Source of the DNA: Desulfopila sp. IMCC35006
GTDB taxonomy: Bacteria > Desulfobacterota > Desulfobulbia > Desulfobulbales > Desulfocapsaceae
Assembly (NCBI RefSeq): GCF_005116645.1
Contig: NZ_SWCM01000002.1
Coordinates: 62,001-126,000 of the forward strand
Direction of reading: 5' to 3'
Length of the DNA stretch: 64,000 nt
Shown here piece by piece: positions 35,686 through 44,738 of the stretch (the first letter of the stretch is position 1; every line of letters starts with the position of its first letter). The notes under the pieces are model-generated. The model worked only from the letters and a program-made list of their open reading frames with translations. It was not told where the DNA came from and searched no databases. The translations under genes were made by a program, and so were the position numbers.

Positions 35686-36183
35686 ATGAAAAGACTCAAT
35701 TACCTCTCCTGGGATGAATATTTTATGGCAGTCGCCCTTCTTTCCGCCCAGAGAAGCAAAGATCCAAACACTCAGGTCGGCGCATGTGTTGCCAACGCGC
35801 AAAATAAAATTGTTGGCGTCGGTTACAATGGATTTCCTCTGGGATGCTCCGATGATGAATTGCCGTGGGATAGACAGGGCCACTACCTCGACACCAAATA
35901 TCCCTACGTTTGTCATGCGGAACTGAATGCAGTCTTAAACTCAATTTCCACCGACCTTAGAAACTGCCGGATCTATGTCGGGCTCTTTCCCTGTAATGAA
36001 TGCACCAAAGTGATTATTCAGGCTGGCATCGGAGAAATTATTTATCTTTCGGATAAATATAAAGATTCCGACCAGGTTAAGGCGTCAAAGAGAATGCTGG
36101 ATTTGTCGCCGCATATCAGCTACAGGCAACTCACGACAAAACTTGACAGTCTGCTTATCAGTTTTGTCACTCCCGAGCTTTAA
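35686..36183 (+). CDS. Deoxycytidylate (dCMP) deaminase
   Basis: Zinc enzyme of 165 residues converting dCMP to dUMP, the substrate of thymidylate synthase. The CDA motif is intact: HAELNAVLN (zinc His and catalytic Glu) and PCNEC (two zinc cysteines). The N-terminal pattern [28 protein letters not shown] (seen in parts) and [12 protein letters not shown] are typical of the ComEB/dCMP deaminase family. Length is close to the bacteriophage and eukaryotic forms. It follows the hydrolase gene by 13 nt. Confidence 0.9.
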   Translation: MKRLNYLSWDEYFMAVALLSAQRSKDPNTQVGACVANAQNKIVGVGYNGFPLGCSDDELPWDRQGHYLDTKYPYVCHAELNAVLNSISTDLRNCRIYVGLFPCNECTKVIIQAGIGEIIYLSDKYKDSDQVKASKRMLDLSPHISYRQLTTKLDSLLISFVTPEL

Positions 36184-36281
36184 TACCTTGCCCCGGAAAA
36201 TCCTTATACCGCTTTTTTAGTATCCTCATGGGGCATTAAAAAGAAGCCCAGCTTGTTCCCGTCTGCTCCCTCATTGATTTC

Positions 36282-36650
36282 TCACTTAATCCTCTTGAGA
36301 GTGGTTACCTTGCTTTTCAGCGTGCTGGTATCAGGCTGTTTAGCCGTTTTTTGCCGGCCAAAATCGACCGCTTTGACAAAGCGTTCCTCCCCGCCCATCG
36401 TGAAAATTTCTTTGCCGGTGAGTTGATCAGTTCGCAGGGTCCATGTCATTTTCTGTAATGGTATCGAGAGCATGGTCAGATGTATATGCCACCATTCATC
36501 CCTTCGGCTTGTGTCTCTTTCTATATCATCGACGTGTGCATAGGCGAGGATTTGCGGTTTTTTGGCTGCAATAAGGATAATATCACCGGTATCTGTGGTA
36601 TCTTTAAAGGGAATCAACTGCTTGAGTTCCTCGACAAATTTTTGCATCAT
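36282..36650 (-). CDS. Hypothetical 122-residue protein coupled to the DUF3352-like gene
   Basis: No family recognised. The protein is soluble, with no signal peptide or membrane segment. It begins with an amphipathic helix (MMQKFVEELKQLIPF), then alternating strands containing AAKKPQILAYAHVDDIERD, two adjacent Trp (EWWHIHLTML), a strand pair (KMTWTLRTDQLTG) and a basic tail ending KVTTLKRIK. The start overlaps the stop of the upstream gene by 4 nt, so the two proteins are made together. This supports its being real. The function is unknown. Confidence 0.65.
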   Translation of the reverse strand: MMQKFVEELKQLIPFKDTTDTGDIILIAAKKPQILAYAHVDDIERDTSRRDEWWHIHLTMLSIPLQKMTWTLRTDQLTGKEIFTMGGEERFVKAVDFGRQKTAKQPDTSTLKSKVTTLKRIK

Positions 36651-38392
36651 TTGGTCCTTTGGCTTACGGGTCCGGTGGTTTTAGTCGTTATCGAATCGAT
36701 GATAACCATGTCAGGGGTAAAGTAACTCCGGGTACAGCTTTTGCCATACATTCTTGTTCCCTCAAGGAGAGGGTTTATTATCTCATCGATAACGGCCCTG
36801 ACTTTGAAGGCGGTCTCCCTGTCTTCAAGTGTCATGGTCATAGCTACAAGATTCAAGCCTTTCTGAAGAACAGTAATGAGTTCATCGTTATTCATAAAGG
36901 TAATGGAATTATTTTTTTCAGAAAGACCCGGATTAATTGCTTTTACGGCGGCACTATCCAGCAGCGATAGATCGTCTATTTTTCTTTGAACGATCGAATG
37001 TAATAAATTGGAACTGTTACCGAAAAAAAGCAAATCGCCCCAAAAACCGTAGAGTGGTTTCAGCCCATCCTGGGGCGAAGCTGTCCAGTACACGTAGCGA
37101 ACAGGTCCATATGTTGCCTCACTTATGGGAATATGGAATGCATCGGTAATTTTTTCCAGTACAGCTTTCAGTTCCGGAGCATTCTTGACCCGCACAAAAG
37201 CCATGCCCAGCGGAAAAGAAAAGAAGGTATTTTTGGGCCCCGGCTCCAGGATTATACTCGCCTCTTCGCCAAGTAGTGCAACGAACTCACTGGCATCTTT
37301 CCCGGTGATGTCCTGCATGACGGACCAAAATTTTTCAAGCTGCGGATCGGTCTTTCTGCTCTTGGCAAAATAATCGAAAAAATATTTAAACTCGATAGTG
37401 TTCGACCAGTAATAAGCCATTGGATTTGCAGTGCTCAGAGACAACATGGAGCTCCGGACCGGTATTGCGTCGATATGATTCCTAACCACCTTGTTTACTT
37501 CACTGCTTTTATATTGCACCAGCACTTTGCCAACGATTTTCTTTTTTTTATTCCAGCTGCCATACCCCAAATTGGCGAATCCAACGGTGGTTTTCAATTC
37601 TTTCAGCAAGATATCCTTGCCGGGAAAAGCAAGATCGGTCGTTTGCCTGATAATGTACTTTCGCACATCTTCAATCGGCAGATAAAAAAACCGTTCGGGC
37701 ATGACAAATTTTTTTCTGATTTTTATAAAATCCGCCTTTTTCCCCAAGGCCGGGACATCCCCATCATAAGTGTCTATACAGCGTCGCAGCAGTTTTTCAT
37801 TCGCACTCATCACGAATATTCCATCGATAATGACGATTGACAGAATGTTTTCATGCATCTGCAGTCGCTGAATGTGGTGTCTGCCATATTGCGCACTGGA
37901 TATTGAATATGTCTGCACGTACCGGGCATAGCTTTCGGTAAAAAATTGCAGTGTTTCTGCACTATGGTTTGGTTTGGCGACAAATACAGCGTTATTTTTT
38001 ATATAGTCCGTGAAATCGGCAGACTGTTGCCGATCTGTGGTAGGAAGAAAAGCAAGAGCGAATTTTTTTCCAAAAACTTCATGGAGTAATTTGTTGTTTC
38101 TGGCTCCTGCGGATAAGGCGAGCAGGTCAGTCAGGGCAGAGCGGACGGGCTCGGTCAGGCCAATTTTTTTGCTGGTCTGCAGCAAGTCAATGGAGTCCAG
38201 TTTTTTCCCGATCGGAGATTTGATGAAATCTTTCAGGACCCTTGAACCATTACGCTGTTCAACATACAGGAGGGCGTTATCGGGTATAAATCGGGCCATA
38301 TCTCTGAAACTATCGGTTTGAATGCCATTGACCAGTGGATATAAAACCACTAGAACCATAGCCAGAAACCCTGCAATTGCATTGCTTTTCAT
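36647..38392 (-). CDS. DUF3352-like exported or membrane-anchored protein
   Basis: A 581-residue protein with one N-terminal hydrophobic segment (AIAGFLAMVLVVLYPLVNG) that is either a signal peptide or an anchor, leaving a large periplasmic domain. The mature part opens with ARFIPDNALLYVEQRNGSRVLKDF, a pattern typical of DUF3352 proteins, which often begin with a phrase like 'P.da..y...' and consist of two similar halves. No catalytic motif is seen. It is coupled by ATGA to the 122-residue gene downstream on the same strand. The function is unknown. Confidence 0.65.
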   Translation of the reverse strand: MKSNAIAGFLAMVLVVLYPLVNGIQTDSFRDMARFIPDNALLYVEQRNGSRVLKDFIKSPIGKKLDSIDLLQTSKKIGLTEPVRSALTDLLALSAGARNNKLLHEVFGKKFALAFLPTTDRQQSADFTDYIKNNAVFVAKPNHSAETLQFFTESYARYVQTYSISSAQYGRHHIQRLQMHENILSIVIIDGIFVMSANEKLLRRCIDTYDGDVPALGKKADFIKIRKKFVMPERFFYLPIEDVRKYIIRQTTDLAFPGKDILLKELKTTVGFANLGYGSWNKKKKIVGKVLVQYKSSEVNKVVRNHIDAIPVRSSMLSLSTANPMAYYWSNTIEFKYFFDYFAKSRKTDPQLEKFWSVMQDITGKDASEFVALLGEEASIILEPGPKNTFFSFPLGMAFVRVKNAPELKAVLEKITDAFHIPISEATYGPVRYVYWTASPQDGLKPLYGFWGDLLFFGNSSNLLHSIVQRKIDDLSLLDSAAVKAINPGLSEKNNSITFMNNDELITVLQKGLNLVAMTMTLEDRETAFKVRAVIDEIINPLLEGTRMYGKSCTRSYFTPDMVIIDSITTKTTGPVSQRTK

Positions 38393-38498
38393 AGAGGTGT
38401 CGCAGATCTAAAGGGACATGATCCCGTTAAGCGGTCAATAATCCGGGATTCTTTGTAATACTCGATTGAGGAGTGCCCTTTCTTATGTGCTCTTTTTT

Positions 38499-38515
38499 GG
38501 GGGGTAAGTACCTTG
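38499..38515 (+). repeat. Copy 1 of a GGGGRTAAGTACCTTG motif
   Basis: GGGGGGTAAGTACCTTG lies between comM and the DUF3352-like gene. A near-identical copy occurs at 44139-44158. Both are intergenic. It may be a short dispersed element. Confidence 0.35.
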
Positions 38516-38567
38516 TAGAGATGGGTATGCGACGGCAGCGTAAAAGTTGACATGGCGAGAACGAACA

Positions 38568-40100
38568 TTAACATTGATGGGAATTTCTGCAGAATTGCAC
38601 CGCTTCGGCCACATGTGGCTGCAGCACAGCATCTGAATCGGCCATGTCGGCGATGGTCCGGGCCATCTTGAGGATTCGGTGATAGGCCCTGGCCGATAGA
38701 CCCAGTCGGCTGACACTTTTCTCGAGAAGATCCGATGACTTCCGGTCGAGCAGACAATATTTGGCAATGGCGGTGCTGTTCATCTGACTGTTACAATAGA
38801 CCCCCGATTCCCTGGCAAATCTGCGCTCCTGGATTGCCCGGGTCCGATCGACCCGTTCCTTGATCATATGTGAGCTTTCTCCGCGGCTGGTGTCGCTCAT
38901 TTCCTGGAAGTTGAGAGCTGCTACTTCAAGATGTAGATCTATTCTGTCCAGCAGCGGTCCGGATATTTTGCCGGTGTATCGTCTGATGTCTCTTTCGGTA
39001 CATGTACAGCGGTTGCGGCTGTCGCCAAGAAAACCGCAGGGGCAAGGATTCATTGCCGTAATCAGCATGAAACGCGCGGGAAAGGTCAGGGTCATATTGG
39101 CTCTGGCGATGGTTACTTCGCCATCTTCGATCGGCTGTCGCAGGACCTCGAGGACATGTTTTTTAAATTCAGGCAACTCATCCAGAAAAAGAACCCCGTT
39201 ATGGGCCAGAGAAACCTCCCCCGGCTGAGGAACACTGCCGCCTCCAATCAGCCCGGCATCGGATATGGTGTGATGCGGGGCACGAAAGGGTCGGGTCGTC
39301 AGCAGAAGATTTTTTTCGGAAACTTTTCCTGCAACACTGTATATTTTTGTCGTCTCCAGCACTTCCTCAAGACTCATTTCCGGCAGGATCGTCGGAAAAC
39401 GCCTGGCGAGCATGGTTTTTCCGGAGCCTGGCGGCCCGGTCAATAGAATGTTGTGTCCGCCTGATGCGGCTATCTCCAGTGCTCTCTTGACGTGTTGCTG
39501 CCCTTTAATATCGGAAAAATCTATTCCGCCTGGAGCCGGGGCGGAGATTTCCGGTAAGGCGGTCACGATCATGGGGGTTGCCACCTCCATGCCAGCCAGA
39601 AACTCAACTGCCTGCTGCAGGGAGGCAACGGGGATTATATCGATTCCATCAGGGACGATCCGGGCCTCGTCGCTGTTTTCACTGGGGATGATTATGCCGC
39701 TGAGCCCCTGTGCTCTGGCTGCCAGGATCATTGGCAGCAGGCCGTTTACCCTGTGTACGCCACCGTCTAATGAGAGTTCGCCGATGACACAGTACTTGCC
39801 CACCCTTTTTCGCGCGAAAATCTCAGTCGCTTCCAGAATGCCAATGGCAATAGGCAGATCAAAGCCGGCGCCTTCCTTGCGGATATCGGCCGGGGCGAGA
39901 TTCACGGTGATTTTTCGGGCGGGAAACTGGTAGCCACAATTTTTTATGGCAGCTTTAACCCTGTCCTTGCTTTCACGAACGGTACTGTCGGGAAGGCCGA
40001 CGGTCGAAAACATCGGCAGGCCGGCAGCGACATCGACTTCAACCTGAATCAGCCAACCTTCAATACCAAGGACAGAACAGCTTATTATTTTCGCAAGCAT
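38568..40100 (-). CDS. comM: YifB/ComM family Mg-chelatase-like AAA+ ATPase
   Basis: A 510-residue ATPase. In Vibrio and Acinetobacter, ComM is a helicase promoting branch migration during integration of foreign DNA; the family is widespread also in non-competent bacteria. An N-terminal Lon-substrate-like domain (residues 1-180) precedes the AAA+ core. The core has Walker A GPPGSGKTML, Walker B VLFLDELPEF, and the cysteine pair region NPCPCGFLGD with CTC. The C-terminal Mg-chelatase domain ends in SARAYHRILKMARTIADM. It follows the methyltransferase gene by 15 nt. A ComEA-like gene elsewhere in the window makes DNA uptake conceivable. Confidence 0.9.
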   Translation of the reverse strand: MLAKIISCSVLGIEGWLIQVEVDVAAGLPMFSTVGLPDSTVRESKDRVKAAIKNCGYQFPARKITVNLAPADIRKEGAGFDLPIAIGILEATEIFARKRVGKYCVIGELSLDGGVHRVNGLLPMILAARAQGLSGIIIPSENSDEARIVPDGIDIIPVASLQQAVEFLAGMEVATPMIVTALPEISAPAPGGIDFSDIKGQQHVKRALEIAASGGHNILLTGPPGSGKTMLARRFPTILPEMSLEEVLETTKIYSVAGKVSEKNLLLTTRPFRAPHHTISDAGLIGGGSVPQPGEVSLAHNGVLFLDELPEFKKHVLEVLRQPIEDGEVTIARANMTLTFPARFMLITAMNPCPCGFLGDSRNRCTCTERDIRRYTGKISGPLLDRIDLHLEVAALNFQEMSDTSRGESSHMIKERVDRTRAIQERRFARESGVYCNSQMNSTAIAKYCLLDRKSSDLLEKSVSRLGLSARAYHRILKMARTIADMADSDAVLQPHVAEAVQFCRNSHQC

Positions 40101-40115
40101 GGGTCGTTGCAGCGG

Positions 40116-40910
40116 TTAATAATCATCTTTTAACGGTACCTCTTGGTTGGTCTGATAATACTTCTGCATTTCCGGGGTAAACTCGCCGTTTTTTTCACAA
40201 TAGACATAGAGGGGCGGCAGGACCTCGGCTCCTCTCCCCCCATTTTTGCAGCACCGGAGCATTACCAGACGAGCCGGGTCGAGTGTCTGGGGATAGCTAT
40301 AGATAAATTGTATCTTTTTGACCTCGAGCCGATACTTTTCAGCAAGAGTAATACATTCACCGACGCCCTCTGCCGGATATATAAAATAGACCTCTCCCCC
40401 ATTTTTGACCGCAAACGCGGCGGCGCGCAGAAAATTCTGCAGACTCGCCAGAATCTGGTGCCGCGCCGTCTGGGCTTCTCGATTCTTGCTTAATCGTCCG
40501 GTAGTTGGCGCATAAAACGGAGGGTTACAGACAATCTTATCATAAGACTCGGCTAAAATGAAGGTATCGATTTCCTTAATATCGCCCTGGATGATCCTGC
40601 CAGATCCCTCAAATCTGTTGGCGCGTAGATTTTTTCCGGCAAGTTGAGCCAGTCCCTGCTGTACCTCTATTCCGGTAAGCTGCCGGATTCTGTCCTGCCA
40701 TCGATATAACAGAATCATCCCGATGATACCGGACCCGGTCCCGAGATCGAGAATGGAATCCCCTCGCCTGATCTCGACAAAATGGGCGAGCAGTACCGAA
40801 TCAATGGAAAAACGATAGCCTTTCTGATGCTGATAACAGATCAGCTCGCCACCAAAAAGCGTATCACGACTTAGATTGTCACATGGGAAAACATCTTGCA
40901 GTTCGATCAA
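40116..40910 (-). CDS. tRNA1(Val) (adenine-37-N6)-methyltransferase-like (TrmN6 family)
   Basis: Class I SAM methyltransferase of 264 residues. The N-terminus has the family pattern RDTLFGGELICYQHQKGYRF, then motif I LDLGTGSGIIGMIL and the catalytic NPPF (CNPPFYAP) typical of adenine-N6 enzymes. E. coli TrmN6 (YfiC) modifies A37 of tRNA-Val; the same motif occurs in other N6 and glutamine methyltransferases. The start is TTG at 40910 because no in-frame ATG precedes the conserved region; it could be misplaced by a few codons. It leads a transcript with comM. Confidence 0.78.
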   Translation of the reverse strand: MIELQDVFPCDNLSRDTLFGGELICYQHQKGYRFSIDSVLLAHFVEIRRGDSILDLGTGSGIIGMILLYRWQDRIRQLTGIEVQQGLAQLAGKNLRANRFEGSGRIIQGDIKEIDTFILAESYDKIVCNPPFYAPTTGRLSKNREAQTARHQILASLQNFLRAAAFAVKNGGEVYFIYPAEGVGECITLAEKYRLEVKKIQFIYSYPQTLDPARLVMLRCCKNGGRGAEVLPPLYVYCEKNGEFTPEMQKYYQTNQEVPLKDDY

Positions 40911-41352
40911 CAGGCCAATCCAGTTCTATACGGGGAGGGAAAGGAATTCATGATTTTTTTAGTTTCAAACCTCTGCACATTTTACCGATGCTCGGCAGAT
41001 TTAGCAAATTAAATAGTTTCCCTCGTGAAACGAGTCATTTGGTTCTAAAGAGAGGTGTTCGATTATTCACTGCCGGTATATCATTGATATTACGTTGATT
41101 AAATTTTGAGAACAACGACGATTCAGGGAAAAATGGCCGTTCCAGGATGGCAACTCAATAGCTGACATATTTATCCGGACATTTTGGATAGTAATTCTGC
41201 AAACCTGAAAAACCTTATATTTGCACATAATCACGGTATATTTATAGATTTAAATAGTAGGTGATAAAACAACTGGAAAGTATTAAGTTTGCCGGAAAGT
41301 TTGCCGCCCAGCCGGATATTCATGTTTACAGTTATACAAAGAGGAGAGAGGT
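40911..41352. other. Divergent intergenic region upstream of queD
   Basis: 442 nt without a gene. A candidate promoter for queD is TTGCAC (41221-41226), 16 nt, TATAGA (41243-41248), giving a leader of about 98 nt. That leader holds two copies of AGTTTGCCG at 41286 and 41298, and ends with GAGGAGAGAGG before the ATG. A small dyad CTCGT-GAA-ACGAG lies near 41025. I looked for a preQ1 riboswitch because queD follows and did not find its conserved core. Confidence 0.4.
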
Positions 41353-41748
41353 ATGTTTGATATATTCATCGACACCCATTTTGCCGGAGCCCATCACTTG
41401 CGCGACTATCCAGGAGATTGCGAAAAGCCGCACGGACATAACTGGAAAGTCAAAGTAACAGCCCGGGCAACAGAGCTTGATCGATGTGGAATGGCAATCG
41501 ACTTCAAAGTGTTAAAGAAAATAGTAAAAGAAGTAATCGACAAGCTGGACCACAATGACCTCAACACTCTGCCCTATTTCCAGGATAAAAACCCTTCATC
41601 CGAACATATCGCCAGGTTTATCTTCGATGAAGTAAGTGCCCTGCTGACCAACAAGAATCATTCTCTGCGTACCGTTACCGTACTGGAAACCGACACCCAG
41701 GGACTGACCTATTATGGCAATCAGGATCATGGAGGCGAGCTGCGATAA
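41353..41748 (+). CDS. queD: 6-carboxy-5,6,7,8-tetrahydropterin synthase
   Basis: Zinc enzyme of 131 residues making 6-carboxytetrahydropterin from dihydroneopterin triphosphate, the first committed step to queuosine. Zinc ligands are the His in FAGAHHL and the two in HGHNW; the catalytic Cys is in [10 protein letters not shown]. The late ENNPS-type motif of relatives appears as [15 protein letters not shown] strong GAGGAGAGAGG site precedes the ATG. The stop overlaps the next ATG by one nt (TAATG), coupling it to a sugar-nucleotide dehydrogenase with no obvious metabolic link. Queuosine is placed in tRNAs including tRNA-His, which is also encoded here. Confidence 0.92.
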   Translation: MFDIFIDTHFAGAHHLRDYPGDCEKPHGHNWKVKVTARATELDRCGMAIDFKVLKKIVKEVIDKLDHNDLNTLPYFQDKNPSSEHIARFIFDEVSALLTNKNHSLRTVTVLETDTQGLTYYGNQDHGGELR

Positions 41749-43025
41749 TGCACGAACTGACCGATGTGAAACTGTGTATTATCGGGTTGGGATATGTCGG
41801 ACTGCCTCTGGCTGTAGAGTTCAGTAAAAAATATCAGACCCTCGGCTTTGATTTGAAGACCAGTCGGGTCAACGAACTCCGCAGCGGTATCGACTCGACT
41901 CTGGAAGTCACCAGTGTGGAGCTGCAGGACGCGCAAAATCTTGACTATACCTCAGATGTCGCAGCAATTGCCGGCTGCAATGTGTTTATAGTTGCCGTTC
42001 CGACTCCGATTGATGCGGCAAAAAGACCTGATTTCAGGCCGCTGGAAGGGGCCTCGCGCACGGTTGCCCAGGTCCTGAAAGTCGGGGATGTCGTCATCTT
42101 CGAGTCGACGGTTTACCCCGGGGCCACCGAAGAGGTCTGCGTACCGCTTCTGGAACAGGGATCGGGCCTGAAATATAATAAGGACTTTTTCTGCGGCTAT
42201 AGTCCGGAGAGGATCAATCCGGGGGACAAAAAACATCGATTGCCGTCAATCGTTAAAATAACCTCGGGCTCAACTCCGGTAGCCGCCGACTTTGTCAACA
42301 GCCTGTACAAATCTATCATCACCGCCGGCACCTTTCAGGCCAGTTCGATCAAGGTGGCGGAAGCGGCAAAGGTCATCGAAAATACCCAGCGAGACGTCAA
42401 TATTGCCCTGATCAACGAACTGGCCTTAATATTTGATAAACTTGACATCAATACCCGCGAGGTGCTGGCCGCCGCCGGTACCAAATGGAACTTTCTGCCG
42501 TTTTCTCCCGGCCTTGTCGGTGGTCACTGCATTGGTGTTGATCCCTACTATCTGACGCATAAGGCCCAGGAAGTCGGCTACCATCCCAATATGATTCTCG
42601 CCGGCAGGCGCTTAAACGACAACATGGGCCACTATATTGCCTCAACCGTTATCAAGAAAATGGTCCAGAAAGGCATCGATACGGCCAACAGCCGGATCCT
42701 GGTCATGGGGCTTACCTTCAAAGAAAATTGCCCGGATCTGCGTAATACCAGAGTCACCGACATCATTTCCGAGTTTGCCGAATACGGCCTGGCAGTGGAT
42801 GTATATGACCCGTGGGTAAGTGCTGACGAAGCGTTCCGTGAATATCAGATCAGGATGGTGGAGAAACTGCAGGAAAATACGTATAGCGGAATCGTTGTGG
42901 CTGTTGCCCACCACCAGTTTGCTGCGATGGATATCACCCAGTTGCGCAGTCTCTGCAGGGCTAAAGCCGTTATTTACGATGTGAAAAGCCTGTATCCAAG
43001 GGATCAGGTAGACGGCTGTCTCTAA
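41748..43025 (+). CDS. UDP-N-acetyl-hexosamine 6-dehydrogenase (TviB/WbpA-like)
   Basis: NAD-dependent nucleotide-sugar dehydrogenase of 425 residues that oxidises C6 of a UDP-sugar to the uronic acid for surface polysaccharide. The N-terminal fold shows [15 protein letters not shown]. The catalytic Cys is in [15 protein letters not shown]. The substrate segment [14 protein letters not shown] and the C-terminal [15 protein letters not shown]-like block ([14 protein letters not shown]) are present. This subtype (Vi polysaccharide TviB) usually acts on UDP-GlcNAc or UDP-GalNAc rather than UDP-glucose. Its ATG overlaps the queD stop. Other polysaccharide genes are not in view. Confidence 0.88.
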   Translation: MHELTDVKLCIIGLGYVGLPLAVEFSKKYQTLGFDLKTSRVNELRSGIDSTLEVTSVELQDAQNLDYTSDVAAIAGCNVFIVAVPTPIDAAKRPDFRPLEGASRTVAQVLKVGDVVIFESTVYPGATEEVCVPLLEQGSGLKYNKDFFCGYSPERINPGDKKHRLPSIVKITSGSTPVAADFVNSLYKSIITAGTFQASSIKVAEAAKVIENTQRDVNIALINELALIFDKLDINTREVLAAAGTKWNFLPFSPGLVGGHCIGVDPYYLTHKAQEVGYHPNMILAGRRLNDNMGHYIASTVIKKMVQKGIDTANSRILVMGLTFKENCPDLRNTRVTDIISEFAEYGLAVDVYDPWVSADEAFREYQIRMVEKLQENTYSGIVVAVAHHQFAAMDITQLRSLCRAKAVIYDVKSLYPRDQVDGCL

Positions 43026-43097
43026 TTTGATCCCCGGTATACACGAAACAAAGAGTGGTTCGCAAGTCGCTCAATTGACAAATGAAGGTCATAGTAC

Positions 43098-44123
43098 ATG
43101 TTAAAATCAGTACCGGTTGAAGAATCCGTCGGCATGGTTCTTCCCCACGATATTACGGAAATTGTCAAGGATGTCAAAAAAGGCGCAGCCTTTAAAAAAG
43201 GACATATCATCCGTCCTGAAGACGTTGCGCATTTAAAACGTCTGGGAAAAGACAATATCTATGTTATTTCTCTCACCGCCGACGAAGTCCACGAGAACGA
43301 GGCAGCCGCCATACTTGCCCGTTGTCTTGCCGGCCGTGGGGTGGAATATGTCGATAATCCCCAGGAGGGGAAAATTGCCCTGACAGCCGCTTTGGACGGA
43401 CTGCTGCGAATAAACAGACAGACCCTTTACCAGTTCAACATGCTGGGCGAAGTTATGTGTTCCACACTTCATGACAATACCCCGGTAAAAAAAGGTGAGA
43501 CGGTGGCGGCGACCCGTCTTATCCCGCTTGTCAGCTCGCGTAAATTAATGGAACAAGCTGAGCAAATAGCACTTTCTTCTACCCGGATTGTTGAGGTCCT
43601 CCCCTTGAAAAAGGTCAAAATCGGATTGGTGATTACCGGTAACGAGGTCTTTTATGGTCGGATTGAGGATCGGTTTGAAGAGGTCCTGCAGGCGAAAGCC
43701 AAGGCCCTCGGTTCGGAAATCTTACTGGTGAGAAAGGCCCCGGACGATAAGATGGTTATTGCCCGTGAGATTGGCGATTGTATTGCCCAGGGCGCGGAGC
43801 TCATTGTCACAAGTGGCGGCATGTCGGTCGATCCCGACGATGTAACGCGCGAGGGTATACTGCAGGCCGGGGCGACAGAGGTCGCTTACGGCACCCCTGT
43901 ATTGCCAGGGGCAATGTTCCTCAGCGGCATGATCGGGAAAATCCCTGTGCTTGGACTCCCGGCCTGTGGAATGTATCATAAGATCACGGTCTTTGATCTG
44001 GTGCTGCCAAGAATATTGACCGGGCAGAAAATCGGTCGAAAGGAGTTTGCCGAACTGGGGCATGGCGGTTTATGCCGGAATTGCAAAGTCTGCCAGTACC
44101 CGATTTGTAATTTCGGTAAATAG
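43098..44123 (+). CDS. Molybdopterin-binding (MoeA/MogA-like) protein with C-terminal Cys motif
   Basis: A 341-residue protein. An N-terminal half resembling the start of MoeA-type proteins (VEESVGMVLPHDITEI) is followed by a MoCF/MogA-type molybdopterin-binding fold at about 170-320. The fold is marked by VKIGLVITGNEVFYGRI, ELIVTSGGMSVDPDD and VPVLGLPACGMYH-like text (KIPVLGLPACGMYH). The last 16 residues carry Cys326, Cys329, Cys332 and Cys337 (CxxCxxCx4C), enough for a metal site. The genuine MoeA domain set is incomplete, so it is not a standard molybdenum insertase. A role in delivering or sensing molybdenum cofactor in an anaerobe is likely. GAAGG precedes the ATG. Confidence 0.8.
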   Translation: MLKSVPVEESVGMVLPHDITEIVKDVKKGAAFKKGHIIRPEDVAHLKRLGKDNIYVISLTADEVHENEAAAILARCLAGRGVEYVDNPQEGKIALTAALDGLLRINRQTLYQFNMLGEVMCSTLHDNTPVKKGETVAATRLIPLVSSRKLMEQAEQIALSSTRIVEVLPLKKVKIGLVITGNEVFYGRIEDRFEEVLQAKAKALGSEILLVRKAPDDKMVIAREIGDCIAQGAELIVTSGGMSVDPDDVTREGILQAGATEVAYGTPVLPGAMFLSGMIGKIPVLGLPACGMYHKITVFDLVLPRILTGQKIGRKEFAELGHGGLCRNCKVCQYPICNFGK

Positions 44124-44138
44124 TCCGCAGTTCCTAGA

Positions 44139-44158
44139 GGGGGATAAGTACCTTGAGA
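44139..44158 (+). repeat. Copy 2 of a GGGGRTAAGTACCTTG motif
   Basis: GGGGGATAAGTACCTTGAGA follows the molybdopterin-binding gene by 15 nt. It matches 38499-38515 at 15 of 16 core positions. No hairpin or transposase is adjacent. Confidence 0.35.
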
Positions 44159-44263
44159 CAGAATATCTTCTTGCAATAAAAACGAGAAAATAATTTGTGA
44201 GGTACGCAAACATTGTCTCTGTCGTTAAAAAAAACATAACCAGTTCTTGTGTATCTGATCGTT

Positions 44264-44716
44264 ATGAAGGATGCCACCACCGTCAAACCTCAGCCAGAAG
44301 ATCAACCACCGAACCAACGACAAGAAGACGATGCGTTGGATTCAGGGAAATTGCACTGGTGGAAAAACTGGAAGGTCATGGTCCCCATCTGGGGGTTGAT
44401 GACGGTTTTTATCTGGCTTGGGATACATTTCGGCATTGACGTCAAGGTTATTGCAGGCGGGGTATTTCTTTTCGGTCTCTTATCCAATGCGTTTGCCTGG
44501 TTACTTGGCATCATTGCAATTGTGCCGGTTATAGGCCCGCTGCTTGTTAAAGTCCTGTCTATTGGTTTTATCTGGCTGCTTAACGCCATAGGCTATTTTG
44601 TATCTTTTGTTGCTATTCGGCGGGGGTATTCCAAGGACGTATTGACCTATCGCGGCCTTACGGTGGCGCTCATCGTCGGTATCGTTATCGGCTATGTGCT
44701 GGGAAAATTGATTTGA
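44264..44716 (+). CDS. Hypothetical small membrane protein
   Basis: About 150 residues with an N-terminal soluble part rich in Gln, Pro and charged residues (about 1-35), then four hydrophobic segments: near residues 45-62, 66-86, 90-122 (long, possibly two) and 133-149. The last has a glycine-zipper look (VALIVGIVIGYVLGKLI). No family recognised. Start uncertain: GTG 44249 and ATG 44264 are in frame and neither has a good ribosome site. It converges with the ATPase gene 22 nt away. Confidence 0.6.
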   Translation: MKDATTVKPQPEDQPPNQRQEDDALDSGKLHWWKNWKVMVPIWGLMTVFIWLGIHFGIDVKVIAGGVFLFGLLSNAFAWLLGIIAIVPVIGPLLVKVLSIGFIWLLNAIGYFVSFVAIRRGYSKDVLTYRGLTVALIVGIVIGYVLGKLI

Positions 44717-44738
44717 AATTGTCAGCGAGCCCCGTCAG

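Noticed and set aside
36184-36281. Terminator between the dCMP deaminase and the convergent 122-residue gene
   Set aside because: GCCCC and GGGGC occur 36 nt apart, but the loop is too long and no T-run follows the stem.
41100-41352. preQ1 riboswitch upstream of queD
   Set aside because: The leader is long enough, but the conserved hairpin and A-rich tail core could not be found.
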